NCBI GenBank assembly: GCA_027008965.1
Contig: JALVDN010000167.1
Span: 1 to 11,133 of the forward strand
Source: Flavobacteriales bacterium
GTDB taxonomy: Bacteria; Bacteroidota; Bacteroidia; Flavobacteriales; Flavobacteriaceae
Direction of reading: 5' to 3'
DNA: 11,133 nt
How positions within the stretch are numbered: position 1 is the stretch's first letter; each line of letters opens with the position of its first letter. A program made the translations under genes and the position numbers. The notes beneath the pieces are model-generated. The model worked only from the letters and a program-made list of their open reading frames with translations. It searched no databases and was not told the origin of the DNA. Of the stretch, positions 1 to 7,113 are shown piece by piece.

Positions 1-24
1 CGAATGCGAGGAGTCTTTTTCTGC

Positions 25-79
25 GCACAACAAGTTGTGCTTGAATAATGAAGCCGTCGGTGGCAGGAGACACCGACGG
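25..79. repeat. Two small perfect hairpins in noncoding left edge
   Basis: Bases 25-31 (GCACAAC) and 34-40 (GTTGTGC) form a perfect 7-bp inverted repeat with a 2-base loop. Bases 54-62 (CCGTCGGTG) and 71-79 (CACCGACGG) form a perfect 9-bp stem with an 8-base loop. The only reading frames across 1-135 are tiny (stop at 46-48, then ATG 48 to TGA 138-140) and have no recognisable product. I read the stretch as intergenic repeat material joined to the repeats that follow. No U-tract follows either stem, so neither looks like an intrinsic terminator. Confidence 0.5.
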
Positions 80-98
80 AGCGGTCCAAAAAATCAAT

Positions 99-142
99 GA
101 GATTTCTCAGTCGTTCACTTTGTTCACTCCTTTGAAATGACA
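99..142 (+). repeat. Short intergenic repeat, copy 1
   Basis: This 44-base unit begins GAGATTTCTC and ends GAAATGACA. Its middle contains a 9-base near-duplication (TTCACTTTG then TTCACTCCT). It is the inverted counterpart of the unit at 174-208: both have the form GAGATTYCTC, a variable centre, then GRAATGACA. Repeats of this general form between genes are familiar to me from Bacteroidota and other genomes, where they are often mistranslated as short proteins. I cannot verify the copy number here. Confidence 0.55.
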
Positions 143-173
143 GGTGAAAATCCTAATAAAATCAGTAGCACCA

Positions 174-208
174 TGTCATTCCGACGGAGCGAAGCGACGA
201 GGAATCTC
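174..208 (-). repeat. Short intergenic repeat, copy 2 (inverted)
   Basis: This 35-base unit reads TGTCATTCC at its left end and GGAATCTC at its right end, so on the minus strand it has the same ends as the unit at 99-142. The 9-base length difference equals the extra TTCACTTTG in copy 1. The two copies face each other across a 31-base spacer (143-173). The inner arms (134-142 and 174-182) pair at 8 of 9 positions and the outer arms also pair, so a transcript could fold into a long hairpin. Confidence 0.55.
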
Positions 209-211
209 TCC

Positions 212-366
212 GCGCCGGCGGGCGAAGTGTTATCCTTGAGAAGGCGAAAAGCTCATTTTTGTTTGACGGAGGAGGCTCCGAGCGAAGACGAGGAGACCCC
301 GCACGGCAACATACAAAAATGCTTTGAGCCGAGCAAGATTTAAACGGAGCACGCCAAAAGGCGCCC
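212..366 (-). repeat. 155-bp intergenic repeat element, copy A
   Basis: Read on the minus strand, this stretch matches 9984-10139 in three ordered blocks at nearly the same spacing. Block 1 (335-366) is identical over 32 bases; it includes GGGCGCC, a TTTT linker and GGCG, a small hairpin. Block 2 (269-302) matches at 32 of 34 positions. Block 3 (212-226 with the nearby GGATA) matches at 14 of 15 positions over the GC-rich end. Sequence between blocks has diverged. Short open frames across it share the nonsense peptide GAFWRAPFKS with copy B, which follows simply from the DNA identity of block 1. I see no sign of coding. Confidence 0.75.
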
Positions 367-391
367 AAAAAAATGCGTAGAATAAAATTGA

Positions 392-425
392 TTGATTAAA
401 CTCCGCGTTATTTTCTTTACTTTTG
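392..425 (+). promoter_or_regulatory. Probable Bacteroidota promoter of metG
   Basis: TACTTTTG at 418-425 is an exact match to the TAnnTTTG -7 box of Bacteroidota. A TTG at 392-394 could be the -33 element, but the 23-base spacing is a few bases longer than the usual 19-21. Transcription would start around 430, so the GTG codon at 430 would have no leader. This favours the ATG at 439 or 445 as the start of metG. Confidence 0.55.
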
Positions 426-444
426 TAGTGTGAATTTGATGCAT

Positions 445-2499
445 ATGGAGAATAAAAAAGAAAGATACACGATTACGGCGGCCCTTCCCTATACCAACGG
501 ACCGGTCCATATAGGTCATTTGGCGGGGGTGTATATTCCGGCCGATATTTATACGCGTTATCAAAAAGCCAAAGGCAAGGATGCCATTTATATTTGCGGA
601 TCGGACGAGCACGGGGTGCCCATCACGCTCCGGGCCAAGAAGGAAGGCAAATCGCCGCAAGAAATTGTGGATAAATACCATAAGTTGATCAAAGAATCCT
701 TTGAAAAATTCGGGATAGCATTTGATTATTACGGGAGGACATCATCTCCAATCCACCATAAAACCGCTTCGGATTTTTTTAAAAAACTCTATGACAAGGG
801 CGTTTTTATTGAAAAGGAAAGTGAGCAACTATATGATGAAGAAGCGGGTCAATTTTTGGCCGACCGTTTTGTGAAAGGGACTTGTCCCAAATGTGGTTAT
901 GAGGAAGCCTATGGTGATCAATGCGAGCGTTGCGGAACCTCGCTTAGTCCGTTGGAACTGATTGATCCGGTGAGTACCATTACGGGAAGTAAGCCCGTGT
1001 TGAAAAAAACCAAACACTGGTATCTTCCGCTTGACAAGTATGAAGATTGGCTCCGTCAATGGATTTTGGAAGGACACAAAAACGATTGGAAGCCCAATGT
1101 GTTGGGCCAAGTGAAATCGTGGTTGGATGACGGCTTGCGTCCGCGGGCGGTCACGCGCGATTTGGATTGGGGCGTTCCGGTTCCCCTGGAAGAAGGAAAA
1201 GGAAAAGTGCTTTATGTTTGGTTTGACGCACCCATCGGATATATCAGCAATACCATCGAATGGGCCGAAAAAACCGGAAAAGACTGGAAACCTTATTGGC
1301 AAGATGAAAATACGAAACTCATTCACTTCATCGGCAAAGACAATATTGTTTTTCATACAATCATTTTCCCGGTGATGCTCAAAGCTCACGGTGATTTTAT
1401 TGTCCCTGAAAATGTTCCGGCCAATGAATTTTTAAACCTGGAAGGCGATAAAATTTCCACTTCGCGCAATTGGGCCGTTTGGTTGCATGAATACTTGGAA
1501 GATTTTCCCGGCAAGCAAGACGTGCTGCGTTATGTCCTGACCGCCAATGCCCCTGAAACCAAAGACAATGACTTTACTTGGAAAGACTTTCAAGCCAGGA
1601 ACAATAATGAATTGGTGGGTAACTTGGGGAATTTTATCAACCGCGTGGCGGTATTGACCCATAAATATTATGACGGTGTGATTCCCAAGCCGGGCGAATT
1701 TAAGGATTCGGATAAGGAAGTTCTGAGTCAGTTGAAAAAATTCCCCGAAAAAATCGGGCATTTGATAGAACGGTTCCGTTTCAGGGAAGCCTTGTCGGAA
1801 TATATGAATATGGCCCGGATGGGGAATAAATATTTGGCGGATGAAGAACCCTGGAAAAAAATAAAAACCGACCCGGAAAGCGTGCAAACCATTATGTTTA
1901 TTACCAACCAAATAGCGGCGGCATTGGGCATTTTAGGTGAAATTTTCTTGCCATTTACAGCCCGAAAAATCAAAAAGATTTTTAACATTCCTGAAAAATA
2001 TTCTTGGGATGATGTATCCCAATTTGATAGCTCTTTACTTCCGGCGGGACATCAAATTAACAAACCCGAACTTTTGTTTGAAAAAATTGATGATGAAACC
2101 ATTCAAAAGCAAATAGACAAACTATTGACCACCAAAAAACAAAATGAGAAAACCATGTATGACCCTTTGAAAGAAACGATTCAATTTGACGATTTCACCA
2201 AACTGGATATAAGAACCGCCACCATTTTGGAAGCCGAACGAATTCCCAAAGCCAAGAAATTATTGAAATTGACGGTTGACCTGGGGTTTGAAAAAAGAAC
2301 CGTTGTGGCGGGCATTGCCGAATATTATAGTCCGGAAGAACTTCCCGGCAAAAAGATATTGGTCTTAGCCAATTTGGAACCCAGGAAATTGCGCGGCGTT
2401 TTGAGTCAAGGCATGGTATTGATGGCCAACACTCCGGACGGCAAACCAGTATTCATCAGTCCGGAAGAAGATGTTCCCAACGGCTCGGTGATAAGCTAA
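445..2499 (+). CDS. metG: Methionyl-tRNA synthetase (MetRS)
   Basis: This enzyme charges tRNA-Met with methionine in the cytoplasm. Numbering from the upstream GTG at 430, the class I signature HIGH is at residues 27-30. A zinc knuckle of four Cys (CPKC 152-155, CERC 165-168) follows, then the KMSKS-type loop as KISTS at 341-345. The anticodon-binding helical region follows, and a C-terminal tRNA-binding (EMAP/Trbp111-like) domain occupies about 585-689, a common MetRS architecture that supports dimerisation and tRNA binding. I prefer the ATG at 445 because the TAnnTTTG box lies just upstream and because the conserved core begins a few residues later. Starts at GTG 430 and ATG 439 add five and two residues. 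The stop codon overlaps that of the converging peptidase gene. All expected catalytic signatures are present. Confidence 0.97.
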   Translation: MENKKERYTITAALPYTNGPVHIGHLAGVYIPADIYTRYQKAKGKDAIYICGSDEHGVPITLRAKKEGKSPQEIVDKYHKLIKESFEKFGIAFDYYGRTSSPIHHKTASDFFKKLYDKGVFIEKESEQLYDEEAGQFLADRFVKGTCPKCGYEEAYGDQCERCGTSLSPLELIDPVSTITGSKPVLKKTKHWYLPLDKYEDWLRQWILEGHKNDWKPNVLGQVKSWLDDGLRPRAVTRDLDWGVPVPLEEGKGKVLYVWFDAPIGYISNTIEWAEKTGKDWKPYWQDENTKLIHFIGKDNIVFHTIIFPVMLKAHGDFIVPENVPANEFLNLEGDKISTSRNWAVWLHEYLEDFPGKQDVLRYVLTANAPETKDNDFTWKDFQARNNNELVGNLGNFINRVAVLTHKYYDGVIPKPGEFKDSDKEVLSQLKKFPEKIGHLIERFRFREALSEYMNMARMGNKYLADEEPWKKIKTDPESVQTIMFITNQIAAALGILGEIFLPFTARKIKKIFNIPEKYSWDDVSQFDSSLLPAGHQINKPELLFEKIDDETIQKQIDKLLTTKKQNEKTMYDPLKETIQFDDFTKLDIRTATILEAERIPKAKKLLKLTVDLGFEKRTVVAGIAEYYSPEELPGKKILVLANLEPRKLRGVLSQGMVLMANTPDGKPVFISPEEDVPNGSVIS

Positions 2500-3284
2500 T
2501 TTGAAGGACGATAGCGTTTGATGGCTACCAAATGGTGGGTTAATTTATTTCGCTCAGGGTTAAAAATTCCATCGCGGTGCAACTCATCCACACGGACTTG
2601 GCCGTGGGCGTGTAAAATTTTTCCTTCAAACCAAACCATTCCCACATGCGTCACTTTGCCTTTACTGTTGGCAAAAAATGCCAAATCACCGGGTTGACGG
2701 TCGTCAAAATCCACCAATTCACCCTGTAAAACCTGATCCCTGGCATTGCGGTTGAGGTTATAATATCCGGCCAGTTTGTAACTCATTTGTGTCAAACCCG
2801 AACAATCCATACCGAAATCGGTCATTCCGCCCCACAAATAGGGTGCATTCCTGTAGGACCAAGCGATTTCAAGCACTTTGAAAAGGTCGTGTCGCCCGGT
2901 GATGACTTGAGCTTCTATCCTGAATTTTTTATCTCCTACGAGAAATGTTTTGTTATCGGCATCATAAAAAGGCAAACGGCATCCTTTGACCAAAACTTGA
3001 CGTGAACCATCCGGAAAATCAATAGGTGCAATGGTATCAAGCACATATACGGGTATCTCCAGCGCTATTTTTTTCCGGGTGGATGCACTTATTTTCTCAA
3101 AAACTTTTTCGTCAATCCAGCCTTCGTAACCGTCAAAATCATTTTTGATGAATCGCCATTGATTCCTTTTATCCAAAATCTCAAATGTTTCACCGAATAA
3201 AAGCTGGGTGGTAATTTCCGCTTCGTCCCGGGGCTCGGGACGAAGCGGAACGATTGTGTTTGTAATGATTCCGTATGCGCCCAT
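2496..3284 (-). CDS. NlpC/P60 (C40) peptidase with N-terminal SH3-like region
   Basis: This 262-residue protein is a likely cell-wall peptide hydrolase. The N-terminal half (about 1-125) looks like bacterial SH3-type repeats, with GYEGWID at 52-58 typical of the fold. The C-terminal half is an NlpC/P60 domain: the catalytic Cys161 is in DCSG, His213 in VTHVG, and the third polar residue is probably His225 in LHAHG. There is no signal peptide or lipobox, so it probably acts in the cytoplasm. That arrangement resembles the YkfC/dipeptidyl-peptidase VI group, which cuts the D-Glu to diamino-acid bond in recycled muropeptides beginning with L-Ala. The specificity is my inference. Its ATG overlaps the thiolase stop as TAATG, suggesting translational coupling. 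Its TAG (2496-2498) overlaps the metG TAA on the other strand. Confidence 0.88.
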   Translation of the reverse strand: MGAYGIITNTIVPLRPEPRDEAEITTQLLFGETFEILDKRNQWRFIKNDFDGYEGWIDEKVFEKISASTRKKIALEIPVYVLDTIAPIDFPDGSRQVLVKGCRLPFYDADNKTFLVGDKKFRIEAQVITGRHDLFKVLEIAWSYRNAPYLWGGMTDFGMDCSGLTQMSYKLAGYYNLNRNARDQVLQGELVDFDDRQPGDLAFFANSKGKVTHVGMVWFEGKILHAHGQVRVDELHRDGIFNPERNKLTHHLVAIKRYRPSN

Positions 3285-4471
3285 TATTCTTCGTTTTCAA
3301 TGATCATGGCACTGGCACCGCCGCCACCGTTACAAATTCCCGCTGCACCGTATTTTCCACCATATTGTTTCAAAATATTGATTAATGCCATGATAATCCT
3401 GGCACCACTCACGCCCAACGGATGACCCAATGAAACGGCCCCTCCGTGTACGTTCACTTTTTCCGGCGGAAGATTCATCAGCTTTTGATTCACCAAAACC
3501 ACCACCGAAAAGGCTTCATTGACTTCGAAGAAATCAATATCCTTCTCTGTTAATCCGGCTTTTTCCAATGCTTTGGGTACGGCTTTGGCCGGCGCAGTGG
3601 TAAACCATTCGGGCGATTGCGCCGCATCGGCATAGGACAAAATTTTGGCCAAAGGTTTGATGCCCAACTCCTCTGCTTTTCTGCGGGTGGTCAAAATCAA
3701 AGCCGCCCCTCCATCGTTGATAGTGGAAGCATTGGCGGCCGTAACGGTTCCATCGGGCGTAAAAACGGGTTTTAATGACGGTATTTTCTCAAATTTGACG
3801 TTTTTATACTCTTCGTCTTCATTAAAAATAACCGGATCGCCTTTTCGTTGCGGAATTTCAACGGATATCACTTCATCATTAAATCTTCCTTCTTGCCAGG
3901 CTTTGGCCGCTCTTTGATATGAACGGATGGCATATGCATCTTGTTCTTCGCGTGAAATGTTATATTCTTTGGCACACAAATCGGCAAAAACCCCCATGTG
4001 TTTATTAGAATAGGCGTCGGTTAATCCATCGAAAACCAGGCCGTCTTTGGCTTTTACATCGCCAAGCTTAATGGCTTTTCGCGCTTGCAAATAATGTGGT
4101 GCCAAACTCATGTTTTCCATTCCGCCCGCCACCATAATTTCCGCATCGCCTGCTTTGATGTTTTGTGCGGCAAGCATCACCGATTTCATGCCCGAAGCAC
4201 ATACTTTATTAATAGTTGTTGCCGGAACCGTTTCGGGAATACCGGCATAGATGGCGGCTTGACGGGCGGGGGCTTGTCCCACCCCTGCTTGCAACACATT
4301 TCCCATAAAAACTTCATCCACAAGCATGGGATCCAAATGGATTTTATCCAAGGCGCCTTTGATGGCAAAAGCTCCCAAGCGGGAAGCATTGATATTGCTT
4401 AAACTCCCCATAAAACTCCCCAGTGGAGTTCTTGCATAAGAAATAATAACTATGTCTTCAGGTTTTTTCAT
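3284..4471 (-). CDS. Acetyl-CoA acetyltransferase / thiolase
   Basis: This 395-residue enzyme has the full thiolase family signature. The nucleophile Cys91 lies in the VCASGMKS context. NEAF is at 318-321, His350 lies in GHPLGVSG, and the second catalytic Cys380 is in CNGGGGAS. The length is typical of thiolase II, and the sequence is closest in feel to biosynthetic/acetoacetyl-CoA thiolases (AtoB/PhaA-like), which interconvert two acetyl-CoA and acetoacetyl-CoA. A degradative role on 3-ketoacyl-CoA cannot be excluded. No other fatty-acid or ketone gene is beside it. The gene starts 12 bases after the SPFH gene and is coupled to the downstream peptidase by TAATG, so it is co-transcribed with genes of unrelated function. 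Confidence 0.95.
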   Translation of the reverse strand: MKKPEDIVIISYARTPLGSFMGSLSNINASRLGAFAIKGALDKIHLDPMLVDEVFMGNVLQAGVGQAPARQAAIYAGIPETVPATTINKVCASGMKSVMLAAQNIKAGDAEIMVAGGMENMSLAPHYLQARKAIKLGDVKAKDGLVFDGLTDAYSNKHMGVFADLCAKEYNISREEQDAYAIRSYQRAAKAWQEGRFNDEVISVEIPQRKGDPVIFNEDEEYKNVKFEKIPSLKPVFTPDGTVTAANASTINDGGAALILTTRRKAEELGIKPLAKILSYADAAQSPEWFTTAPAKAVPKALEKAGLTEKDIDFFEVNEAFSVVVLVNQKLMNLPPEKVNVHGGAVSLGHPLGVSGARIIMALINILKQYGGKYGAAGICNGGGGASAMIIENEE

Positions 4472-4483
4472 ATTGTGAATTTT

Positions 4484-5338
4484 TTAATTTCCCGGATTTA
4501 AAATAATAGGCAAACCGTCTTTCCCCGAACCTATCACAATCACTTTCGAGTTGGGTGATTCGGATAATTTCAAAGTGGCCTCGATACCTTTCCACCTCAA
4601 GAGTTTATCCGAGATTCCTTCGGTGACAATATGTTGGAAATCCCTGATACCTTCGGCTTCAATTCGCTTTCGCTCGGCTTCCTTTTTCTCTTTTTGAAGA
4701 CGGAATTCATATTCCAAAGCTTCTTGCTGTTGTTTCAACTTACGCTCAATGGCTGATTTGATAGCTTGTGGCAAAGTTACATCACGCACCAAAACTTTAT
4801 TGAGTTGAATATATTGTTTGGCCAGCAAATTTTTGGTTTCATCAAAAATTTCTTGTTGTATGGCTTCGCGTTTGGAAGAATAGATTTGCTCGGGTGTATA
4901 TCTTCCCACTACGGTTCGAGTGGCCGAGCGCACGGCCGGTTTCAAAATATCCTCTACATAATTTCGCCCTCTGTATTTATGAAGCTTGGCTACATCTTTG
5001 ATAACCGGCTGATACCATACACTTGCATCAAGTTTAATATCCAATCCGTCCTGCGAAAGCACTTTCATGGTTTCAAAAAGTTGTTGTTGTCTAACATTAT
5101 AAACATATACTTTGTTCCAAGGAGCAACAATATGCATTCCTTCGGACAAAGGAGGACGAATGGTATCCACACCGCCTCCGAAAGGACGGAAAATAACCCC
5201 CGCTTCTCCCGGGCCTATGTTAACAATAGAAGTAACTAAAAGAATGAACAATAGAATCAGACCGAAGATTAAAAAGACCGTTCTTTTGCCTTTCTTGGTC
5301 ACTTCGTTTAAATCAAATTCTTGGATATGATTGTTCAT
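4484..5338 (-). CDS. Prohibitin-like SPFH/Band 7 membrane protein
   Basis: This 284-residue protein has a short charged N-terminus and one hydrophobic segment at about residues 20-40. An SPFH/prohibitin domain runs from about 41 to 195, with the typical opening GPGEAGVIFRPFGGG. A charged helical stretch, probably a coiled coil, follows at about 195-235 (KLKQQQEALEYE and KEKKEAERKR). A short C-terminal tail ends in NPGN. Family members assemble into large ring-shaped oligomers on the inner membrane and act as scaffolds, often modulating membrane proteases such as FtsH. The partner here is unknown. The gene lies 14 bases after the alanine dehydrogenase homologue and 12 bases before the thiolase. 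The prohibitin subgroup is favoured over HflK/HflC because the gene is single and short. Confidence 0.9.
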   Translation of the reverse strand: MNNHIQEFDLNEVTKKGKRTVFLIFGLILLFILLVTSIVNIGPGEAGVIFRPFGGGVDTIRPPLSEGMHIVAPWNKVYVYNVRQQQLFETMKVLSQDGLDIKLDASVWYQPVIKDVAKLHKYRGRNYVEDILKPAVRSATRTVVGRYTPEQIYSSKREAIQQEIFDETKNLLAKQYIQLNKVLVRDVTLPQAIKSAIERKLKQQQEALEYEFRLQKEKKEAERKRIEAEGIRDFQHIVTEGISDKLLRWKGIEATLKLSESPNSKVIVIGSGKDGLPIILNPGN

Positions 5339-5352
5339 GGTTTAAATTTTTT

Positions 5353-6546
5353 TTACAAAAATAATAAGTTTATGTCCCTATAGTCCAAATCAAACCATTC
5401 GGCAACCGATGGATTAGTAATCATTCCCTTGAAAGTGTAAATGCCGTGACGTATTCCATGGTGGTATTTGGCGGCCTTTTCAATTCCTCCGTATTCTGAA
5501 ATTTCTTTGATTAAAGGCACCATTGTGTTGCTTATGGCAATGGTTGCCGTACGCGAATATTTGGAAGCAATATTGGGAACACCATAATGAATAACATCAT
5601 ATTTGATCACAATGGGATCGCTATGAGAAGTCAATTCCGAAGTTTCGGAAACACCCCCGCGATCAATGCTTACATCAATCAAAACCGAACCGGGTTTCAT
5701 TTGCCTGACCATGTGTTCGGTGATCACCAAAGGAGTTCTTGTTTTACCCCGTAATGCACCGATGACTACATCAGCTTGCTGAAGGGCATTTAAAATATTA
5801 GTAGGTTCCAAAGTGGAAGTATGAATCACTCTCCCCACATTGGTTTGCAGTCTTCGCAATTTGGCAATGGAATTATCAAAAACCTGAACACTTGCGCCCA
5901 AACCCAAGGCGGTCCGTGCGGCAAATTCACCCACGGTTCCGGCGCCAAGTATGGTAACATGTGCAGGCGGAACACCACTAACATTACCCAATAATAAGTT
6001 GCGACTTATTCCCGGCTTGCTCAATAATTCACCGGCTATTAAAATGGATGCCGTCCCTGCTATTTCACTTTGGGTACGTACAATCGGATACATGCCATGC
6101 TCGTCTTTGATAAACTCAAAAGCTAGTGCCGTAATTTCCTTTTTTAATAAAGCCTCAAAATATTCTTTTGTTTGTATGTTGAGTTGTAAGGCCGAAATCA
6201 AAATCCCGCCGGGATTCATCATTTCTATTTCTTCCAATGAAGGAGGTTCCACCTTGAGCACAACCTCCGACTGGAATATTTTTTTTCTGTCATACTCAAT
6301 TTTGGCGCCCGCTTGAACATATTCTTCATCTGTATATAAGGCCCCTTCACCGGCATGGCTTTCCACTAAAATTTTATGCCCGTGACTCACTAGCGTGGAT
6401 ACTCCTTCGGGAGTTAAACATAATCTTTTCTCCTGCAAATGCGATTCTTTGGGTATACCGATGGTGAGTTCACCTTTTCTAAACAAAACGGCCAACCTTT
6501 CTTCCTGCGGTATGAGAATTTCTTTGGGATATTGCGGCGACTTCAT
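5353..6546 (-). CDS. ald: Alanine dehydrogenase-family NAD-dependent protein
   Basis: This 397-residue protein belongs to the alanine dehydrogenase / transhydrogenase-alpha (AlaDH/PNT) family. It carries about 25 extra N-terminal residues before the usual start of the fold (GIPKE at 30-34). The substrate-contact Arg41 (EKRLCLTP) and Lys98 (VLKVEPPS) are present. The Rossmann loop is GAGTVG at 201-206, with Asp224 at the end of the second strand suggesting NAD(H). Asp295 lies in DVSIDRGG. The family's catalytic His, expected in an LHL context, is Gln121 here (SALQLN). Canonical activity, reversible L-alanine to pyruvate plus ammonia, is therefore plausible but uncertain. The start codon overlaps the tsaE stop by four bases (ATGA), indicating coupling. 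The family call is firm and the reaction is less so. Confidence 0.88.
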   Translation of the reverse strand: MKSPQYPKEILIPQEERLAVLFRKGELTIGIPKESHLQEKRLCLTPEGVSTLVSHGHKILVESHAGEGALYTDEEYVQAGAKIEYDRKKIFQSEVVLKVEPPSLEEIEMMNPGGILISALQLNIQTKEYFEALLKKEITALAFEFIKDEHGMYPIVRTQSEIAGTASILIAGELLSKPGISRNLLLGNVSGVPPAHVTILGAGTVGEFAARTALGLGASVQVFDNSIAKLRRLQTNVGRVIHTSTLEPTNILNALQQADVVIGALRGKTRTPLVITEHMVRQMKPGSVLIDVSIDRGGVSETSELTSHSDPIVIKYDVIHYGVPNIASKYSRTATIAISNTMVPLIKEISEYGGIEKAAKYHHGIRHGIYTFKGMITNPSVAEWFDLDYRDINLLFL

Positions 6547-6947
6547 TTATTTTTTATTATTATTTCACGTGTTGTTTCATCCAAAATTTTCATCTCAATA
6601 TACGTAAAATCATCCAATAATGGCAAAGCCAATTCAGGCCATTCAATAAAAATATATTCTCCCGATTGTAAATATTCTTCAAACCCGATATCCAATAATT
6701 GCTCAATATTTTCCAATCTGTATAAATCAAAATGATAAACCGGACGACCTTTTTTGGAAGTATATTCATGTACCAATGAAAAGGTTGGTGATCCGACAAA
6801 GGTATCATCCGAAATGTTTTGTAAAATATGCTTAATAAGCGCGGTCTTTCCTGCACCCATAGGAGCATCAAAGAGCAAAATCTTGGATTTTGATTTATCA
6901 ATTACTATTTTTGCAACCTCATCAATACGATGAATTTTATATCTCAT
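6543..6947 (-). CDS. tsaE: tRNA threonylcarbamoyladenosine ATPase TsaE
   Basis: TsaE is the small P-loop ATPase that works with TsaB and TsaD to make threonylcarbamoyl-adenosine at position 37 of ANN-decoding tRNAs. From the ATG at 6947 the protein has 134 residues, a normal size. It shows a Walker A (GAGKT), the family-specific SPTFSLVHEY, the YHFDLYRL segment and IFIEWPE near the end of the core. An upstream TTG codon at 6977 would add ten residues. It lies upstream of the TATTTTTG promoter box, so I reject it. The gene is first in the five-gene minus-strand operon and overlaps the next gene by four bases. Confidence 0.94.
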   Translation of the reverse strand: MRYKIHRIDEVAKIVIDKSKSKILLFDAPMGAGKTALIKHILQNISDDTFVGSPTFSLVHEYTSKKGRPVYHFDLYRLENIEQLLDIGFEEYLQSGEYIFIEWPELALPLLDDFTYIEMKILDETTREIIIKNK

Positions 6948-6964
6948 ATTACTTATTCTACAAT

Positions 6965-6994
6965 CAAAAATAGTCAATCTTATTCCTTTTCCAA
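6965..6994 (-). promoter_or_regulatory. Promoter of the tsaE operon
   Basis: On the minus strand TATTTTTG (6972-6965) matches the TAnnTTTG -7 box exactly, and TTG (6994-6992) stands 19 bases upstream as the -33 element. Transcription would begin near 6958, leaving a leader of about ten bases before the ATG at 6947. This is the best-formed promoter in the window and probably drives all five genes down to the peptidase. Confidence 0.7.
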
Positions 6995-7081
6995 AAAAGA
7001 AACCATGGTTACATCAAAAATTTGATTTTTAACAAATAAAAAAGAAACAAAAATTTATTAACCTTTTTTTAAAAGTTTTTT

Positions 7082-7089
7082 TATATTTG
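7082..7089 (+). promoter_or_regulatory. -7 box of the PAS-protein cluster
   Basis: TATATTTG is an exact TAnnTTTG match, about 25 bases before the ATG at 7114. At the expected -33 distance there is only TTA (7058-7060, 21-base spacing), so the promoter may be weak or need an activator. It diverges from the tsaE promoter within a 166-base, very AT-rich gap (6948-7113). Confidence 0.55.
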
Positions 7090-7113
7090 CACACTGATAA
7101 ATTAACATCCGAT

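Noticed and set aside
137..368. Two overlapping 68-residue open frames, one on each strand
   Set aside because: Both lie in repeat DNA, have no promoter or conserved protein character, and use peptide strings (for example MSFRRSEATRNLS) typical of mistranslated intergenic repeats.
829..1911. Long minus-strand open frames (186 and 159 residues) inside metG
   Set aside because: They are complementary-strand shadows of an intact, well-conserved metG frame.
6945..6977. TTG start for tsaE at 6977
   Set aside because: It lies upstream of the promoter box at 6965-6972, so it would not be in the transcript.
7087..7113. TTG start for PAS protein 1, nine residues upstream
   Set aside because: The codon is part of the TATATTTG promoter box, and the PAS similarity begins after the ATG at 7114.
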